DNA of 64,000 nucleotides from Bedellia somnulentella (GCA_963576735.1 OY755184.1:930001-994000), one strand, 5' to 3'; positions 24,716 through 37,373 are shown, counted from the first letter of the stretch. Made by a program: numbers and translations. The notes: generated from the sequence alone by a model not told the origin.

Positions 24716-25500
24716 AACCGACTTCAAAAAAGGAGGTTCTCAGTTCGATTGTTTGTATGTATGTATGTATGTATGTATGTATGTATGTATGTATGTATAA
24801 TTGTCCGCGATTATCTCGAGTTTGGCTTAAGCTATTTGGATGCGGTTTTCAGGACAGTATTCGTTACATTTAGGAGAAGGTTTTAGTGCCTTAACCGACC
24901 ATAAAAAGAAAGGAGGTTCTGTGTTTGACCTGTATGTAAGTCTGTTGGTCCGCGATTATCTCACGTTTGGCTTAAGCTATTTGGATGCGGTTTTCAGAAA
25001 AGTATTCGTTACATTTAGGAGAAGGTTTTAGTGCCTTAACCGACCAAAAAAAGAAAGGAGGTTCTGTGTTTGACCTGTATGTATGTCTGTTGGTCCGCGA
25101 TTATCTCACGTTTGGCTTAAGCTATTTGGATGCGGTTTTCAGAAAAGTATTCGTTACATTTAGGAGAAGGTTTTAGTGCCTTAACCGACCAAAAAAAGAA
25201 AGGAGGTTCTGTGTTTGACCTGTATGTATGTCTGTTGGTCCGCGATTATCTCACGTTTGGCTTAAGCTATTTGGATGCGGTTTTCAGAAAAGTAATCATT
25301 ACATTTAGGAGAAGGTTTTAGTGCCTTGACCGACCAAAAAAAGAAAGGAGGTTCTGTGTTTGACCTGTATGTATGTGTGTTGGTCCGCGATTATCTTACG
25401 TTTGGCTTAAGCTATTTGGATGCGGTTTTCAGAAAAGTATTCGTTACATTTAGAAGATGGGTTAAAAGTTCTTTAACCGACTCGAAAAAAAGGAGGTTTC
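24716..25500 (+). repeat. 145-bp tandem repeat array
   Basis: GGATGCGGTTTTCAG starts at 24838, 24983, 25128, 25273 and 25418, a constant 145-bp period over five units. Each unit also holds GTCCGCGATTATCTC, TTTGGCTTAAGCTATTTGGA and CATTTAGGAGAAGGTTTTAG and ends in TTAACCGACC. A GTAT microsatellite (24753-24798) precedes the first unit and a diverged CCGACTCGAAAAAAAGGAGG ends the last. The unit belongs to a repeat type widespread in Lepidoptera. The open frames inside are by-products of the repeat. Confidence 0.92.
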
Positions 25501-26343
25501 TTAGTTTGAAATATAAGTATGTATGTAAAGTTATCAATACTACACAGAAATGTATCAATATACGTTAATAAAGTTTTTTTATTAGTAATAAACAGAGTTA
25601 CTAAATTATTGAACAAAAAAGTATATAAAAACATGAATAAATTACTCTTAATTATATTAAAGAAAAAAATATATATTGCAACATCATGTTTTTCATCCTG
25701 GTCATTTCAATCAAGGCGCTTTCGTCATGGAGAATTTCGCGCTTTCGGAATGGTCTTAACCATTTAAGTAATTTCTTTGAATCTATATCACTTAAAGCCA
25801 TCTCATCAAGGGATTTTACTCGACTCAACGCTACATATATATAAGAGAGTTTCTTCGCATTTGTGATAGGTGAACTTCTCTTTGCTCATCTGTTTCGGCA
25901 GCAAGAGCAGCACGCTGACGATCTCTCTCATTCTGAAGGGCAAGCACGAGTTATCGACACGATAACGGTTAGAACGAGATGGCAGTATACGATACTAAGT
26001 AAGTGCGTAAAAGATGGCTGCTTTATCCCACGCGATAACTAGTTTAAATACGGCTCGTGCTTGCCCTGCTGAAGTCTTTGTTTTTTTTCGATGGGTGTTT
26101 CGTTCTCCCTTACGCGACTTTTCCTTAAAGCATCCTTTGCTTTTCTATCTAGGCCCGCAGGTAAACAAAATAGTAACAAGTAAGCTAAAGTCATAATGAC
26201 AAATATTATAACTACCTGTTAAAAAAAATATAAAATAAACAGACAGTAAAACCAATCTCTCAAAAACTATCACTAATTCACTAAAAAAACTCAGAGTGAT
26301 TTAAGAACTTATCACTAAAAAGTATAAAATAAAAAACAAAAAC
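25501..26343. other. Unassigned AT-rich stretch
   Basis: No gene supported. The section 25780-26160 has higher GC and short frames without recognisable motifs. Confidence 0.35.
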
Positions 26344-27319
26344 AAAAACTTCAAATTAAAAACTAAACAGAAAAATTAAATATTATTATTTTTTATTTAA
26401 AAAAGAACCGCCTTCAAAAATCCAACTGAAAAGTATAAAATAATTTTTATTTATTTTATTATGTACAACTCTATTCAACTTCTTCTTTTTGAAGTCGGTG
26501 CCAAACAGACAAATCCAAAATGAAAATTGCTACATAGAGAAAACCATACGAATAATAAATCAATCGATAGTGCCTCAACAACAGTAGGTAACACAATCGC
26601 GCTCAAAAATCAAGAAATTTCTTCCGCTCGCAACGACGTCGCTTTATAAAGGATGGAATGGGGGGACAGTGAGCGGTGCTTAGCCTGGTGTGCATGCGTC
26701 GCACTTCGCAGAGAAAATATCATAATATACATGTCACCGTAAAACTGTAAATACTAGTAAATTATAATTTTAGATAGATAACGAGATAGTAAACTAACGT
26801 TAGGTTAGGTTATGTAAGATTATCAGATTTCAAACTAACGGAATTAACAATTCGACAGAGACATGCATGCACCGAGTTGGCACAACCAATACTTCTAACA
26901 CTTTATAAAAAGACGATCGAGAATCTAAATCACTACATAGTATAAAACAAAGTCGCTTTCTCTCTCCCTGTCTGGGATATACGGACATCCTTATGTATAC
27001 TTTAATCTGTAAAACTACGAAATGAATTTTAATGCGATTTTTTTTATTAATTGAATAAAAAGGAAGGTTTATAAGGATGACATACGCTGTTAGGGTGGAG
27101 AACTCACTCAACTTGGGCGGGCCACTAATATTCGTTCTTCTTTGTCATGAAAATTGGTTTGGCACCGACTTCAAAAAGAAGAAGTTGAATAGAGTTGTAC
27201 ATAATAAAATAAATAAAAATTATTTTATACTTTTCAGTTGGATTTTTGAAGGCGGTTCTTTTTTAAATAAAAAATAATAATATTTAATTTTTCTGTTTAG
27301 TTTTTAATTTGAAGTTTTT
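26344..27319. repeat. Inverted repeat with 163-bp arms
   Basis: Arms 26344-26506 and 27157-27319 are equal in length and almost perfect reverse complements (AAAACTTCAAATTAAAAACT paired with its complement at the far end). GAAGTCGGTGCCAAAC ends the left arm and GTTTGGCACCGACTTC starts the right arm. The 650-bp centre has no recognised coding sequence. May be one long-TIR element or two copies in opposite directions. Confidence 0.88.
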
Positions 27320-27489
27320 ATATATATATTTTTTATGTATTTATTATTATTTTAACTTAATTGAACTTAATGTCCATACATGATTACGTTGATTCGAATA
27401 TAGGTTGAATAATATATATATTTTTATTATTATTTAATTAATTAGAACACTTCACTAATCTGCTAGGTTTCACGCGGATCCTGGGGACC

Positions 27490-27750
27490 TCAAACCTTGG
27501 AGACCCTCTGCATACGCAGCATCCCAGCGTCGACTCCTCTGTCCACTCTTTTATTAAAGCATTTGGCGCAATAGCGCAAAACGAAGACCGCAGATATTAA
27601 CACAAACATCAGCAGTATAATCAGCATGCACCAAGATATTATGCCGATATGAATGTCCACACTATTTGTTGTTACATTATTTTGATATCCAACTTGCACC
27701 GTCACAGGGGTTTGCACTGGGGGTTTAGGGGTAGTATATGTAGTACCCAT
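27490..27750 (-). CDS. Small single-pass membrane protein, unknown family
   Basis: 86-codon ORF on the minus strand, ATG at 27748-27750 in the context AATTAAAATGG. The N-terminal 34 residues are polar and proline/threonine-rich (TTPKPPVQTPVTVQV). One strong membrane helix follows (about residues 35-59, IGIISWCMLIILLMFVLISA), then a basic Cys-containing tail (RYCAKCFNKRVDRGVD). There is no signal peptide. The start MGTTYT fits an N-myristoylation pattern (Gly2, Thr6), which is only a pattern. I do not recognise the family. 134 bases upstream lies a sequence like the tRNA-Arg primer-binding site of mdg1/412-type LTR retrotransposons, and some of those carry small leader ORFs, so a retroelement accessory ORF is the best guess. 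A captured or chance ORF cannot be excluded. Confidence 0.5.
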   Translation of the reverse strand: MGTTYTTPKPPVQTPVTVQVGYQNNVTTNSVDIHIGIISWCMLIILLMFVLISAVFVLRYCAKCFNKRVDRGVDAGMLRMQRVSKV

Positions 27751-27884
27751 TTTAATTTATTTTCACTGGTATATTTATCACACCACGACAATTTTTCCCG
27801 ACGAAAGTTACTTTATTACTGATCAAATCCATTTTTATTTTTCGCGCAAGCAGCTACACTTTACTAACTTACACTTTTTTTTAT

Positions 27885-27896
27885 TCACGGTCGCCA
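27885..27896 (-). other. Candidate retrotransposon primer-binding site
   Basis: Minus-strand TGGCGACCGTGA. As I recall, the 412 and mdg1 group use TGGCGACCGTGACA (tRNA-Arg). The preceding roughly 190 bp (28084-27899), starting TGTTAGCATTACC, could be a 5' LTR, but no second LTR copy is visible. Confidence 0.4.
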
Positions 27897-28142
27897 TATA
27901 AGGATGGCGGGTGGAGACAAGTAAATGAGACAACGAATAAGGTTCGACTAAGATATATTTGGATTACACGTGCGCATCATGAACTATAGTAAGGATATAG
28001 ATAGAAGCTATAGGATATAGGTATATAACTCTACATGGCCTTCCAAATTATTAAAAAAATCAGAGGTAGGTAATGCTAACACTACTTAAAAAGTGTAAAA
28101 GAAACAAGGGAATGAAGAATTTCACACTAGTAGCCACTTGAC

Positions 28143-28215
28143 ATTATAGCTCAATTGGCAGAGCGACGGGTGCGTATATCCGGAGGTCGCGGGTTCGATC
28201 CCCGCTATTGTCGAA
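28143..28215 (+). repeat. tRNA-like repeat S5
   Basis: TAGCTCAATTGGCAGAGC (D arm) and GGTCGCGGGTTCGATCCCCG (T arm) are intact, and six of seven acceptor pairs form. The anticodon arm gives a 6-base loop, so I judge it a tRNA-derived repeat and not a working tRNA gene. Related copies lie at 50158-50255, 44548-44600 and 34197-34290. Confidence 0.6.
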
Positions 28216-28675
28216 ATTTTTCTTTCTTTTATTAATTAGTCACTCAATTATAGTTATTATTTGAATTAAGTTTAATTTGCGCTTGGCCTGGGTTTTTTGT
28301 TCAATGTTCAAAAAATGATAGTAATGAACTTTTTTTTTCAAAAACACGTCACACCATCACGTCATTACCTACCTTATTTCGTAAATTACTTCCGAAACTG
28401 GCAATGGAAACCGAAATTACCAAATATCCACCAATATTACTCAATATTATCCACCGATTTTGGATTGAGATAATTTCGGTGAATATTATTAATTTAAGTG
28501 TCATAGAGAGGCCTTATTTACCACCTTACCTACCGATATTACCACACCGAAAAAAGGAGAATTGCAATTAAATAAAATGACTATTGAATTGTTACACATA
28601 TCATTAAACGAAAACTGAATGAGTAAACATTTTAATCAGTTGCGAACAGTACGAATCCATCCGAACTACTCATAC

Positions 28676-28830
28676 ATACATACATACATTATACTCACGG
28701 CTATAAATCCCGATAACGGATAGTCAGAGCTTCGAAATAAGAAATTTCTCAGCCAATTTTGGATGTTTTTAACATTATAAGACAAAGGTTTTTGGTGATG
28801 CGTCACCTAAAAATCACTTAAAAAGTACCA
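28676..28830 (-). repeat. SINE S1, truncated
   Basis: Tail CATACATACATTATACTCAC, then CTCAGCCAATTTTGGATG and AAGGTTTTTGGTGATG; the head is missing. Confidence 0.8.
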
Positions 28831-28911
28831 CTTTAATTCGTTTATTTGCATTATTGTTATACAGATAAGATCTTAACTAAGCATTATGTAGAACAAACAA
28901 GACCTCGTTGG

Positions 28912-29238
28912 GGCACAACAACAATCCTCACAGCCCATATATGTCCCCACCAAGGGGCTCCAGCCTACCCTATATAGGGCGATTTGGCCATAGTCCACCA
29001 CGCTGGCCAATTGCGGGTTGGCAGACTAACGACTACTACCGTGATAGTAGCTGGGACCGACGGCTTAACGTGCCCTCCGAAGCACGGAATCATCTTAATT
29101 TTCGGATAATCAGGTAATTCAAGCCTACAATATGGGTTAAATCTTACAAATTAAATTTGTAAGGTTACCACCCCCTGGGAATCGAACCCGAGACCTCCGT
29201 ACTTGAAACCAAGCGCTTAACCGCGAGACCACGGAGGC
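28912..29238 (-). repeat. SINE S2 (tRNA-derived)
   Basis: Reverse copy: CACAGCCCATATATGTCCCC at the 3' end, and at the 5' end a tRNA-like head whose minus strand reads TGGTCTCGCGGTTAAGCGC and GTCTCGGGTTCGATTCCC. Confidence 0.88.
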
Positions 29239-29283
29239 AGTCAACAATAAACTTACTTAATAGCTAGATTCTGATTCTACAAC

Positions 29284-29885
29284 ATGCCTCTTGTATGCAG
29301 ACCATCAAGCGCTACTTGCATCGTCGGCGGAAGAGTTGCAAAAGATGATGAATATTGCGTGTGCGTCATTTGAAAGAAAGGGAATGAAAGTGAATGTGGA
29401 TAAAACCAAAACCATGGTTTTTGAAAGAGAGGAGAATATGAACGAATGCGTGATTGAGATTAATGGTAAGAGAGTGGAACAAGTAAATGAGTTTGTATAT
29501 CTGGGAAGTATGTTTACTAGAGATGGAAAGTGTGTTGAAGATATCGAGAGAAGAGTGAAAAAGGGTAATGCGATTAATGGAGCACTGGACAGTCTAATGT
29601 CTCAATCGGTGTCCGAAAAGGCCCGAATGGCTGTGCATGATGCTGTTCTTGTTCCTCCGCTTATGTATGGCAGTGAATGTTGGGTGTGGCAGAAGAAGCA
29701 CGAAAGCTGAGTGAATGCAGTAGAAATGAGGTTCCTCAGAAAAAAATGTAATGTAAGGTTATGTGATCGTGTGAGGAATGAAGTGATTCGTGAAAGAGGC
29801 GGTGCAAAAGATGATATTGTAAGTAAGATAGAAAAAAGAATGTTGAAATGTTTGGGCACAACGAGAGAATGGTTAATAGGAAATT
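29284..29885 (+). mobile_element. RTE-like LINE, RT and C-terminal remnant
   Basis: The frame 29291-29710 shows the RT catalytic region (YADHQALLASSAEELQKMM; the usual YADD is altered), KVNVDKTKTMVFERE, VNEFVYLGSMFTRDGKC and LMYGSECWVWQKKHES. It then passes stops into the region before GHxERM. It begins abruptly next to an S2 copy and is cut at the 3' side by an S3 insertion. Matches RTE-clade endonuclease-reverse transcriptases described from moths and butterflies. Confidence 0.88.
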
Positions 29886-29896
29886 GGTAATAAAGC

Positions 29897-30239
29897 AACC
29901 GTGATAGACTGGGCTATCACGGGTAGAACACTCGGTTATCGTGCAAACGACTAGTGTTCAAATCCTGGGTCGGGCCTACGGTTAATTTATCATGGTTGTT
30001 AGCGGTGAGGGAAAACATCGTGAGGAAACCCACATGGCTGAGTTGTACTTAGTCATGTGACAGTGTATTCGTACAAAACGGCGATAGGCCTGCCCCTTAT
30101 CACGTGAGTACACTGTCCATGCAAAACGTGGGTACTCTGAACACCAGGTGACAAAGTCACGTGATGTTCAGAAGTATTAGTACCTCTGCAACCCCTTCGG
30201 GGATATTCGGCGTGAACGTTTATGTTTATGTTATGTTAT
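29897..30239 (+). repeat. SINE S3, full length with target-site duplication
   Basis: Perfect 11-bp direct repeats GGTAATAAAGC flank it (29886-29896 and 30240-30250). tRNA-like head (GGGTAGAACACTCGGTTATC, GTGTTCAAATCCTGGG), body AGGAAACCCACATGGCTGAG, end CCTTCGGGGATATTCGGCGT, and a TTATG repeat tail. It interrupts an RTE remnant. Confidence 0.92.
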
Positions 30240-30250
30240 GGTAATAAAGC

Positions 30251-30960
30251 TGATTACTTACTTTCATGTCAAGAAAACGACGCAGCATTGTCAAGTCTGA
30301 TGATATGGCAGGTGCTAAAGCGTTATTACTCCGCATGCGCAATAGGCTCAAACCGTCCCTCTTTAATAACTAAGTTATCTTAATCTTTGGTTCATCCACT
30401 GATCTTAGGTGTATCATCAGGACTCTTTCGTTTGTGGAAATAAGCGGTAACTTAATTGAGTGATTGGTGGTAGTTGGTTTTTACACAATCAGTTAAATAT
30501 TATCAAAATAAGGACTTACATCTAATAGGACATGCGTCTAACTTAGTGATATAATGGTTCAAAGTAGGTTTTTTTAAACTAAATTTGAAATTTGTTTTAA
30601 ACACACTTTAACACTTTATCCAGACGAGGTTTCTTTGTATAATAAACATGCATACATATAGTCAGTTCAGTAGACAGAAGTCGGCGTTAATAAATATCAT
30701 AAAACGTTTAAAAACTCAAAGAAAAACTATTATTATGTACTTCACTCGGCTTAAAAGTATTGTAAGGCTCGGGTTCTACTACGCCAGTGTCGGTATTAAA
30801 TGATTATTTTTTGTGGCGTTGCCAACGCAGAAACCAATTTAATAATACATATAATAAACTTATTAACTGTGTTTTCATTTCAATTAAAATACAATATGTT
30901 CATAGAAAGAAATAAATCTTATGACTACCTATCAAATATTCCTGTGCACTAAATAAAGAA
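30251..30960. other. Intergenic stretch before actin 2
   Basis: No gene or recognised repeat. Homology to the actin 1 flank begins only near 30965. Confidence 0.4.
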
Positions 30961-30964
30961 ACCT

Positions 30965-31315
30965 TCATTTCTTTTTATTATTCTCCAACAATATGCAACT
31001 ATTATGTCAAACAATCTAATATTACAACTGACACCTACGGGAAGTGATTAGAATTGAAAGACCCCAAGGAATGCGCCGGTACTAGTCTTAGCGACTTATT
31101 TGGTAAGGCGTTTGATTGTCATGCTCGGCGCTCCGACGAGTCGTTTGCCAGGATTCGCGAGTGCCTAAATTAAGAAAATTGTTCAGTGCATCGAACATTA
31201 TAATTAGAAAAACATTGTTCAGTCAATGACGTATCGAGCACAGGTGAATGAGGAGGGAGGTGCGGGGACGTGACTGATCACAGGTATAAAGCCAGGGAAG
31301 CGTGCGCGCCGCCCC
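30965..31315 (+). promoter_or_regulatory. Promoter of actin gene 2
   Basis: Counterpart of 9020-9346. Conserved CTCCGACGAGTCGTTTGCCA, MEF2-type TTATAATTAG (31198-31207), TGACGTA (31228-31234), E-box CAGGTG (31241-31246), TGATCACAGG and TATAAAG (31285-31291). The G-rich block between E-box and TATA is the most diverged part and could carry copy-specific regulation. Confidence 0.8.
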
Positions 31316-33076
<1,761 letters not shown>

Positions 33077-33235
33077 TTGCTTTCGCGCATAATTTTTCAC
33101 GTCGCTTCCGCTTTCAAATTACTTTTTTCTACTCGATGTATTTATTTTACACTTGTCGCTGTTGAGACTGCTCGCTATTGTTTTATAGTGTTTTTAAGGC
33201 TTATTTGATTTTTATTAAATATAACTTTTGTTATC
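33077..33235 (+). terminator. 3' UTR and poly(A) signal of actin gene 2
   Basis: ATTAAA at 33214-33219 is the likely signal, a variant of the AATAAA used by copy 1. Downstream ATGCTTTGCTTATTTTCC is shared with copy 1 beyond the transcript end. Confidence 0.65.
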
Positions 33236-33639
33236 GATATGCTTTGCTTATTTTCCAATTAGTTATTTTCGCCCGATGAATGGCACCCACTTATAAATAG
33301 AAGAAGAATGCAAAATGCCGCTGCAGGTGAATCGAAGTCAATCGATTGGTTTGCTCGTAGTCGCAGGATCCGGTCAACGACTGTTGCAAATGGTAATTGA
33401 TGCAAATTAAATAATGCTTTACTGTATTCCCATTATTTGCAATGCTTAAAGTGGCTTACACCTGAAAATATAGTGTAGTGAAAATTTTCCAGCCCCTTAT
33501 GATATGAGATAAATATAATATATCTTTTAGTTGAAAATGTAAGACCAAGCTGTTGACTCTTAAAACTTTTGTAGATTCATTTATTCGAGCATCGATCCTA
33601 AAAAAACTTCATTCCAAAATATTTCTTCTTACTATGGAT

Positions 33640-33900
33640 TTGGATCGGCAGAAGAGACACGTTTCACGTATAACCCATTTACTAAATACCATATTTTATG
33701 TTCCTGCCTGAGGAATGTTATCTTTGTTAGTAATGGGAATAGTTTCCAAATCCATTCAGTACACTACGTTCCAACAAAGTCTTGCCAATCCATTCAATAT
33801 AGGCGTCTTGAACCAGTTTAGATTAAAGTAAACTGACTGTGCAAACAATTCTAGTACTAAATATACCAACAATTGCAATGTGAAACTTTCGGTTTGTGAT
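33640..33900 (+). other. Paralogous non-coding island (actin 2 side)
   Basis: Matches 14462-14720: AACCCATTTACTAAATACC, ATTCAGTACACTA, TTCCAACAAAGT, ATATAGGCGTCT and GCAAACAATTCTAGTACTAA. It lies 0.6 kb after the stop here but 3.4 kb after it in copy 1, where transposons intervene. Confidence 0.75.
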
Positions 33901-34196
33901 GACTTACCTGAAAATATAATGTTCTAGTTTAATTTAGAAACAACTTTTACATAGTGGCATAGAAAAGCACTCAATTCAATTTTTTTGGTAATGTCGTATG
34001 TAGTGCTTTAGGAATCTGGTTAAGAGGCCTTTTTAAATTACTGTTGGACGATATTACTCAGTTTAAATATTCCTTCTCAATTTTTTTTTCTATTGCTCTA
34101 AAAAATCTGTATTTTTTTAAAAAACTTACATTTAAGTTAAGTTTTAAATAAAATTTATCTAAACACCTTGTAATAATCCAATAATCTAATAATTAA

Positions 34197-34290
34197 AGAA
34201 TAAATAAAGGAAAGAAAAATTTCGACACAGACGGGAAAATTTTTCTTTTCTTTATTTATTATTTAATTATTAGTAATAATCCCCACATGA
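34197..34290 (-). repeat. S5-type repeat with the tRNA body deleted
   Basis: AGAATAAATAAAGGAAAGAA and TTTCGACACAGACGGG are followed at once by TTTTTCTTTTCTTTATTTAT, so the outer inverted flanks remain but most of the tRNA-like core is gone. Compare 50158-50255. Confidence 0.55.
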
Positions 34291-34299
34291 GGTTTTCAT

Positions 34300-34850
34300 G
34301 AACAAAAAGATTTAAATTCAATAATCTGTCAATAATTCTAAGGATGCTTCTCTATTACAAGAGGACATTAGCAGACTTCACGTGGGTACTCTGAACACCA
34401 GGTGACAAAGTCACGTGATGTTCAGAAGTATTAGTACCTCTGCCAACCCCTTCGGGGATATTCGGCGTGAACGTTTATGTTATTGTCTTAATTATTAGCA
34501 GACTAGATGACTATTGCCTTCGTAACAAACTCGACCTTAATGCCTCTAAATGTTTCTTTATTAATTTTTCACGTAAACGTAGTACGAGAATTCATGTAAT
34601 TATCAAACTAAAGGTCAAAATTTAGAAAAAATTACTCATACTTAAGATTTAGGCGTCATTCATGATAGTAAATTATTATTTGATTTACATGCCGATCATA
34701 TTGTTAATAAAGCATATAAAGCTCTTGGGTTTGTTATACGATCATCTGTGAACTTTAAAAATATGAAAACTGTCAAAATTATCTATTGAGCCTATGTTCG
34801 CAGTCACTTTGAGTATGCGTCTCAAGTTTGGAGTTTATAGTTGTACTGTA
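34300..34850 (+). mobile_element. CR1/Jockey-like LINE RT remnant, split by S3
   Basis: Frames read KDASLLQEDISRLD and DDYCLRNKLDLNASKCFFIN, then with frameshifts YIPIILLIKHIKLLG-like text corresponding to the RT region after the catalytic box. A truncated S3 copy is inserted inside. Confidence 0.7.
34383..34483 (+). repeat. SINE S3, 5'-truncated, with target-site duplication
   Basis: 3' third of S3 (ACGTGGGTACTCTGAACACC to GGCGTGAACGTTTATG). Direct ATTAGCAGACT on both sides shows it inserted as a truncated copy. Confidence 0.82.
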
Positions 34851-34854
34851 TAAT

Positions 34855-34960
34855 ATTAAATATATAGTTCAGTTAGTATCCCATATCCATATCACAAGTC
34901 ATAAAGTCGTGTTTACTTTGGGGGTAACTTAATCTGTGTCATATTTCCGCAATAATTTAT
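34855..34960 (+). repeat. SINE S4 tail
   Basis: AAATATATAGTTCAGTTAGT, ATCCCATA and TTTGGGGGTAACTTAATCTG match the 3' parts of the S4 copies at 36578 and 59115. Confidence 0.65.
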
Positions 34961-35097
34961 TTATTTATATTTATTAAAAGTTCATTTAATTTTTTCGGCT
35001 TTCTCTCAAAGAAAATCTTTATCTCATTTTGTTGGAAAATTTATAGATTCAAAAGATTCTAGTGCTTTGCCCTTTTACTCATGTACTCTTAAACACA

Positions 35098-35930
35098 GGT
35101 AAACGGGGAAAACACTGGCTGGTTCGGAATCTCTAGTGGTATCCAACAGAGATGTTTAGCTTTTCCTTGGCTCTTCCAGTTCTTCTTCCAGGGATGTCTA
35201 TTTGACAGAGTTTTGTGTCTGTGATTAGGGACTAAGAATGGGTGGATTCATAACTAAATGCCTCTTATCTGTTGACGCTCAAGTGCTACTTGCATCATCG
35301 GCAGAAGAGTTGCAAGGGATGATAAATATTGCATGTGCGTCTTTAGTAAGAAAAAATGTGGATAAAACCAAAACCATGGTTTTTGAGAGACAGGAAGATA
35401 CACAAGGAGAGGAGAGGAGGGAATACGCAATGGTGATTGATGGTAACAAAATGGAAAAAGTGAAGGAGTTTGTATATCTGGGAAGTTGGTTTACTAGGGA
35501 TAGAAAGTGTGATGTGACATCAAGGAAGAGTAAAATAGGGTAATGCGGCAAATGGAGCAATAAATAATCTAATGTCTAGTCAGTCGGTGTCTGAAAAGGC
35601 CTTAATGGCAGTGCATGATGTTGTTCTAGTTCTTTCACTTATTTATGGTAGCGTATGTAAGGTGTGGCAGAAGGAGCAAGAGAGCAAAGGTCCCTCATAA
35701 GAAATTGAAATATTAGGTTATGTGATCGGATGAAAAATAGTGTGGTTCGTGAAAGGTGTGATAATCTTTCAGATATTAGAAAAAGGAATGTTGGTTGGGC
35801 ACATGGAGGGGATGGACGCAAATAGATTTGTAAGAGATATATAGAGCCAATGTAGATTTAGATCATGAAAAGAATGTGCTAAAAGGCAAGCGGCCGTAGT
35901 ATGCAAACTAAGAGTATGAGAGAGACAGAG
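35098..35930 (+). mobile_element. RTE-like LINE, RT remnant
   Basis: VNGENTGWFGISSGIQQRC, then LLASSAEELQGMINIACASL, VDKTKTMVFERQ and VKEFVYLGSWFTRDRKC (35238-35543), then broken frames to an ATGTATGTATG tail. It starts further 5' than the other RTE copies here but is heavily frameshifted, and YADD is lost. Confidence 0.85.
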
Positions 35931-36577
35931 TATGTATGTATGGAGCTAAAGTGCAGGCCTGTCTTGCTTCCAATAGATGCTGAACACTTGCAGACTATGT
36001 TTTATTTGTGAGATAGCATGATTACTTACCAGCTAAATAAATTGGAGACAAAATCCAGTCTAAATGTACAGAATACGAATTTCTATTTTGTACAGAGCTC
36101 CAAAGTCAGATGTGATTCTCTGAAGAACAAGTATTTAAATATATACTTACGTGGATAAATGACGCTTTTTTTTCGAATGGTTCAGTTGTTGCTGGCCCTG
36201 TGGCCTGTGCGGTTTCACCATGACTTTATGTGTGCCGGGCAGCTTTGGGCCGCCCTGGAGTGTACCCAAGCTAAATCGAATAGAGGGAGAAAGGATCCCT
36301 AACAAGGTGACCAAGCGGGAGACTTATATCAAACAGTGCAAATTCTCGCGTCCTTCGGGAGGCCTATGCAAGTGGGGTTATTCGACCACGCCGGTGAGGT
36401 CGGTGTCTGGAGTGGTATGTTCTATGTCCACGAGCGCTGGTGGCCTCTGAGGTCTTAAGCACGCGGGTGATCAGGTCGTCATGATCCGAGAGCACGCTAG
36501 GAGGGCGTCTCTCTCAAGTTCCGACGTTTGGTGATACTGTGTAATTGAGAGAAGTGTGATAACGCTGCAATCATAGT
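35931..36577. other. Unassigned stretch with a GC-rich island
   Basis: 36190-36540 is unusually GC-rich for the window and holds a 76-codon frame (36220-36450) without a recognisable domain. It could be the 5' part of an unknown repeat; no gene is claimed. Confidence 0.35.
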
Positions 36578-36800
36578 TTAACGACGTCCGTGGACGAGTA
36601 GAAAGGTGTTTCTCGGTGCGGAGATTGCTGGTTCGTTCCCCGCTGAGAGAAACATTTATATGATGAGCATAAATTATTGTTTATTAGTCTTGGATGTTGT
36701 TTATATGTGTGTCATAATAGTAAATATATCGTTGAGTTAGTATCCCATAGTACAAGGTTTACTTAGTTTGGTGCTAACTAAATATGTGTCCGTATATTAA
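36578..36800 (+). repeat. SINE S4 (tRNA-derived)
   Basis: Head ACGACGTCCGTGGACGAGTA with B-box-like GCTGGTTCGTTCCCCGCTGA, body ATATGATGAGCATAAATTAT, end TTAGTTTGGTGCTAACTAAA. The A box is mutated relative to the copy at 59115. Confidence 0.75.
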
Positions 36801-37232
36801 TTATTTATAAATTAAGTATAGAGGTGTATGCAAATAATAAGAAAGTTTCCATAACACAGTTATAATAACACTATACAAAACTATTTACACTATTCGGATA
36901 AATATATGTTAAGACAAGTTGCTTGCAGATTGTAATCTGTAAGTAAGTATAATATTATTTACAAAAGCTTTTAACACGTTAAGAAGCGAAGTGCTTAATA
37001 TATCTTAGACTAACCACACGTATTTGATAATACCCGTTCGCTTAAATACTATAATTAAATTCGAAGATAAATAAAATATATAATTTATAGCATACACTGT
37101 AACAGGCCGGAATAAGTTCATATAAAAATGTCCAAAGTCACTGTTTAAAAGTCTGAAGATCACAAACATACATGGCACATAAATACAGGACCGTATTCAG
37201 AAAGCCGGGGCAGGTGTGCGGGGCGTCGACAC
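36801..37232 (-). other. 3' flank of the GPCR gene
   Basis: AT-rich sequence after the receptor's second in-frame stop. I see no canonical AATAAA on the minus strand outside repeat DNA, so the transcript end is unknown. Confidence 0.35.
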
Positions 37233-37373
37233 TCATAGAAGACGGGCGTTAGCGGGTTGCTCGTCCTCACTGTCGGCACACACGAATCGTATGTGCCGGG
37301 CGTCGTCGCGGCGGACGGGGGTGGCCGACTCGTCAGCAGCGTCGTCCGCCGCCCCCGCACCGCCCGCCGCTGG
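37233..37373 (-). other. Open frame beyond the GPCR stop codon
   Basis: Directly after the TGA (37376-37374, context CTT TGA CCA) the same frame stays open for 46 codons to the next TGA (37235-37233). It reads an Ala/Asp-rich start, then ATPVRRDDARHIRFVCADSE and DEQPANARLL. It looks like a natural acidic receptor tail. It would be expressed only through readthrough or an undetected splice. Confidence 0.4.

Noticed and set aside
24716..25500. CRISPR array
   Set aside because: Units are 145 bp, contiguous and without spacers, and the DNA is animal.
24840..25568. A series of 63-codon plus-strand frames repeated every 145 bp
   Set aside because: The period is not a multiple of three and the frames arise from the tandem array; no gene is implied.
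28143..28215. Functional tRNA gene
   Set aside because: D and T arms are good, but the anticodon arm gives a 6-base loop, and relatives at 50158 and 34197 show it is a repeat.
36220..36450. GC-rich 76-codon frame as a gene
   Set aside because: No domain, no splice or start support; probably part of an unrecognised repeat.
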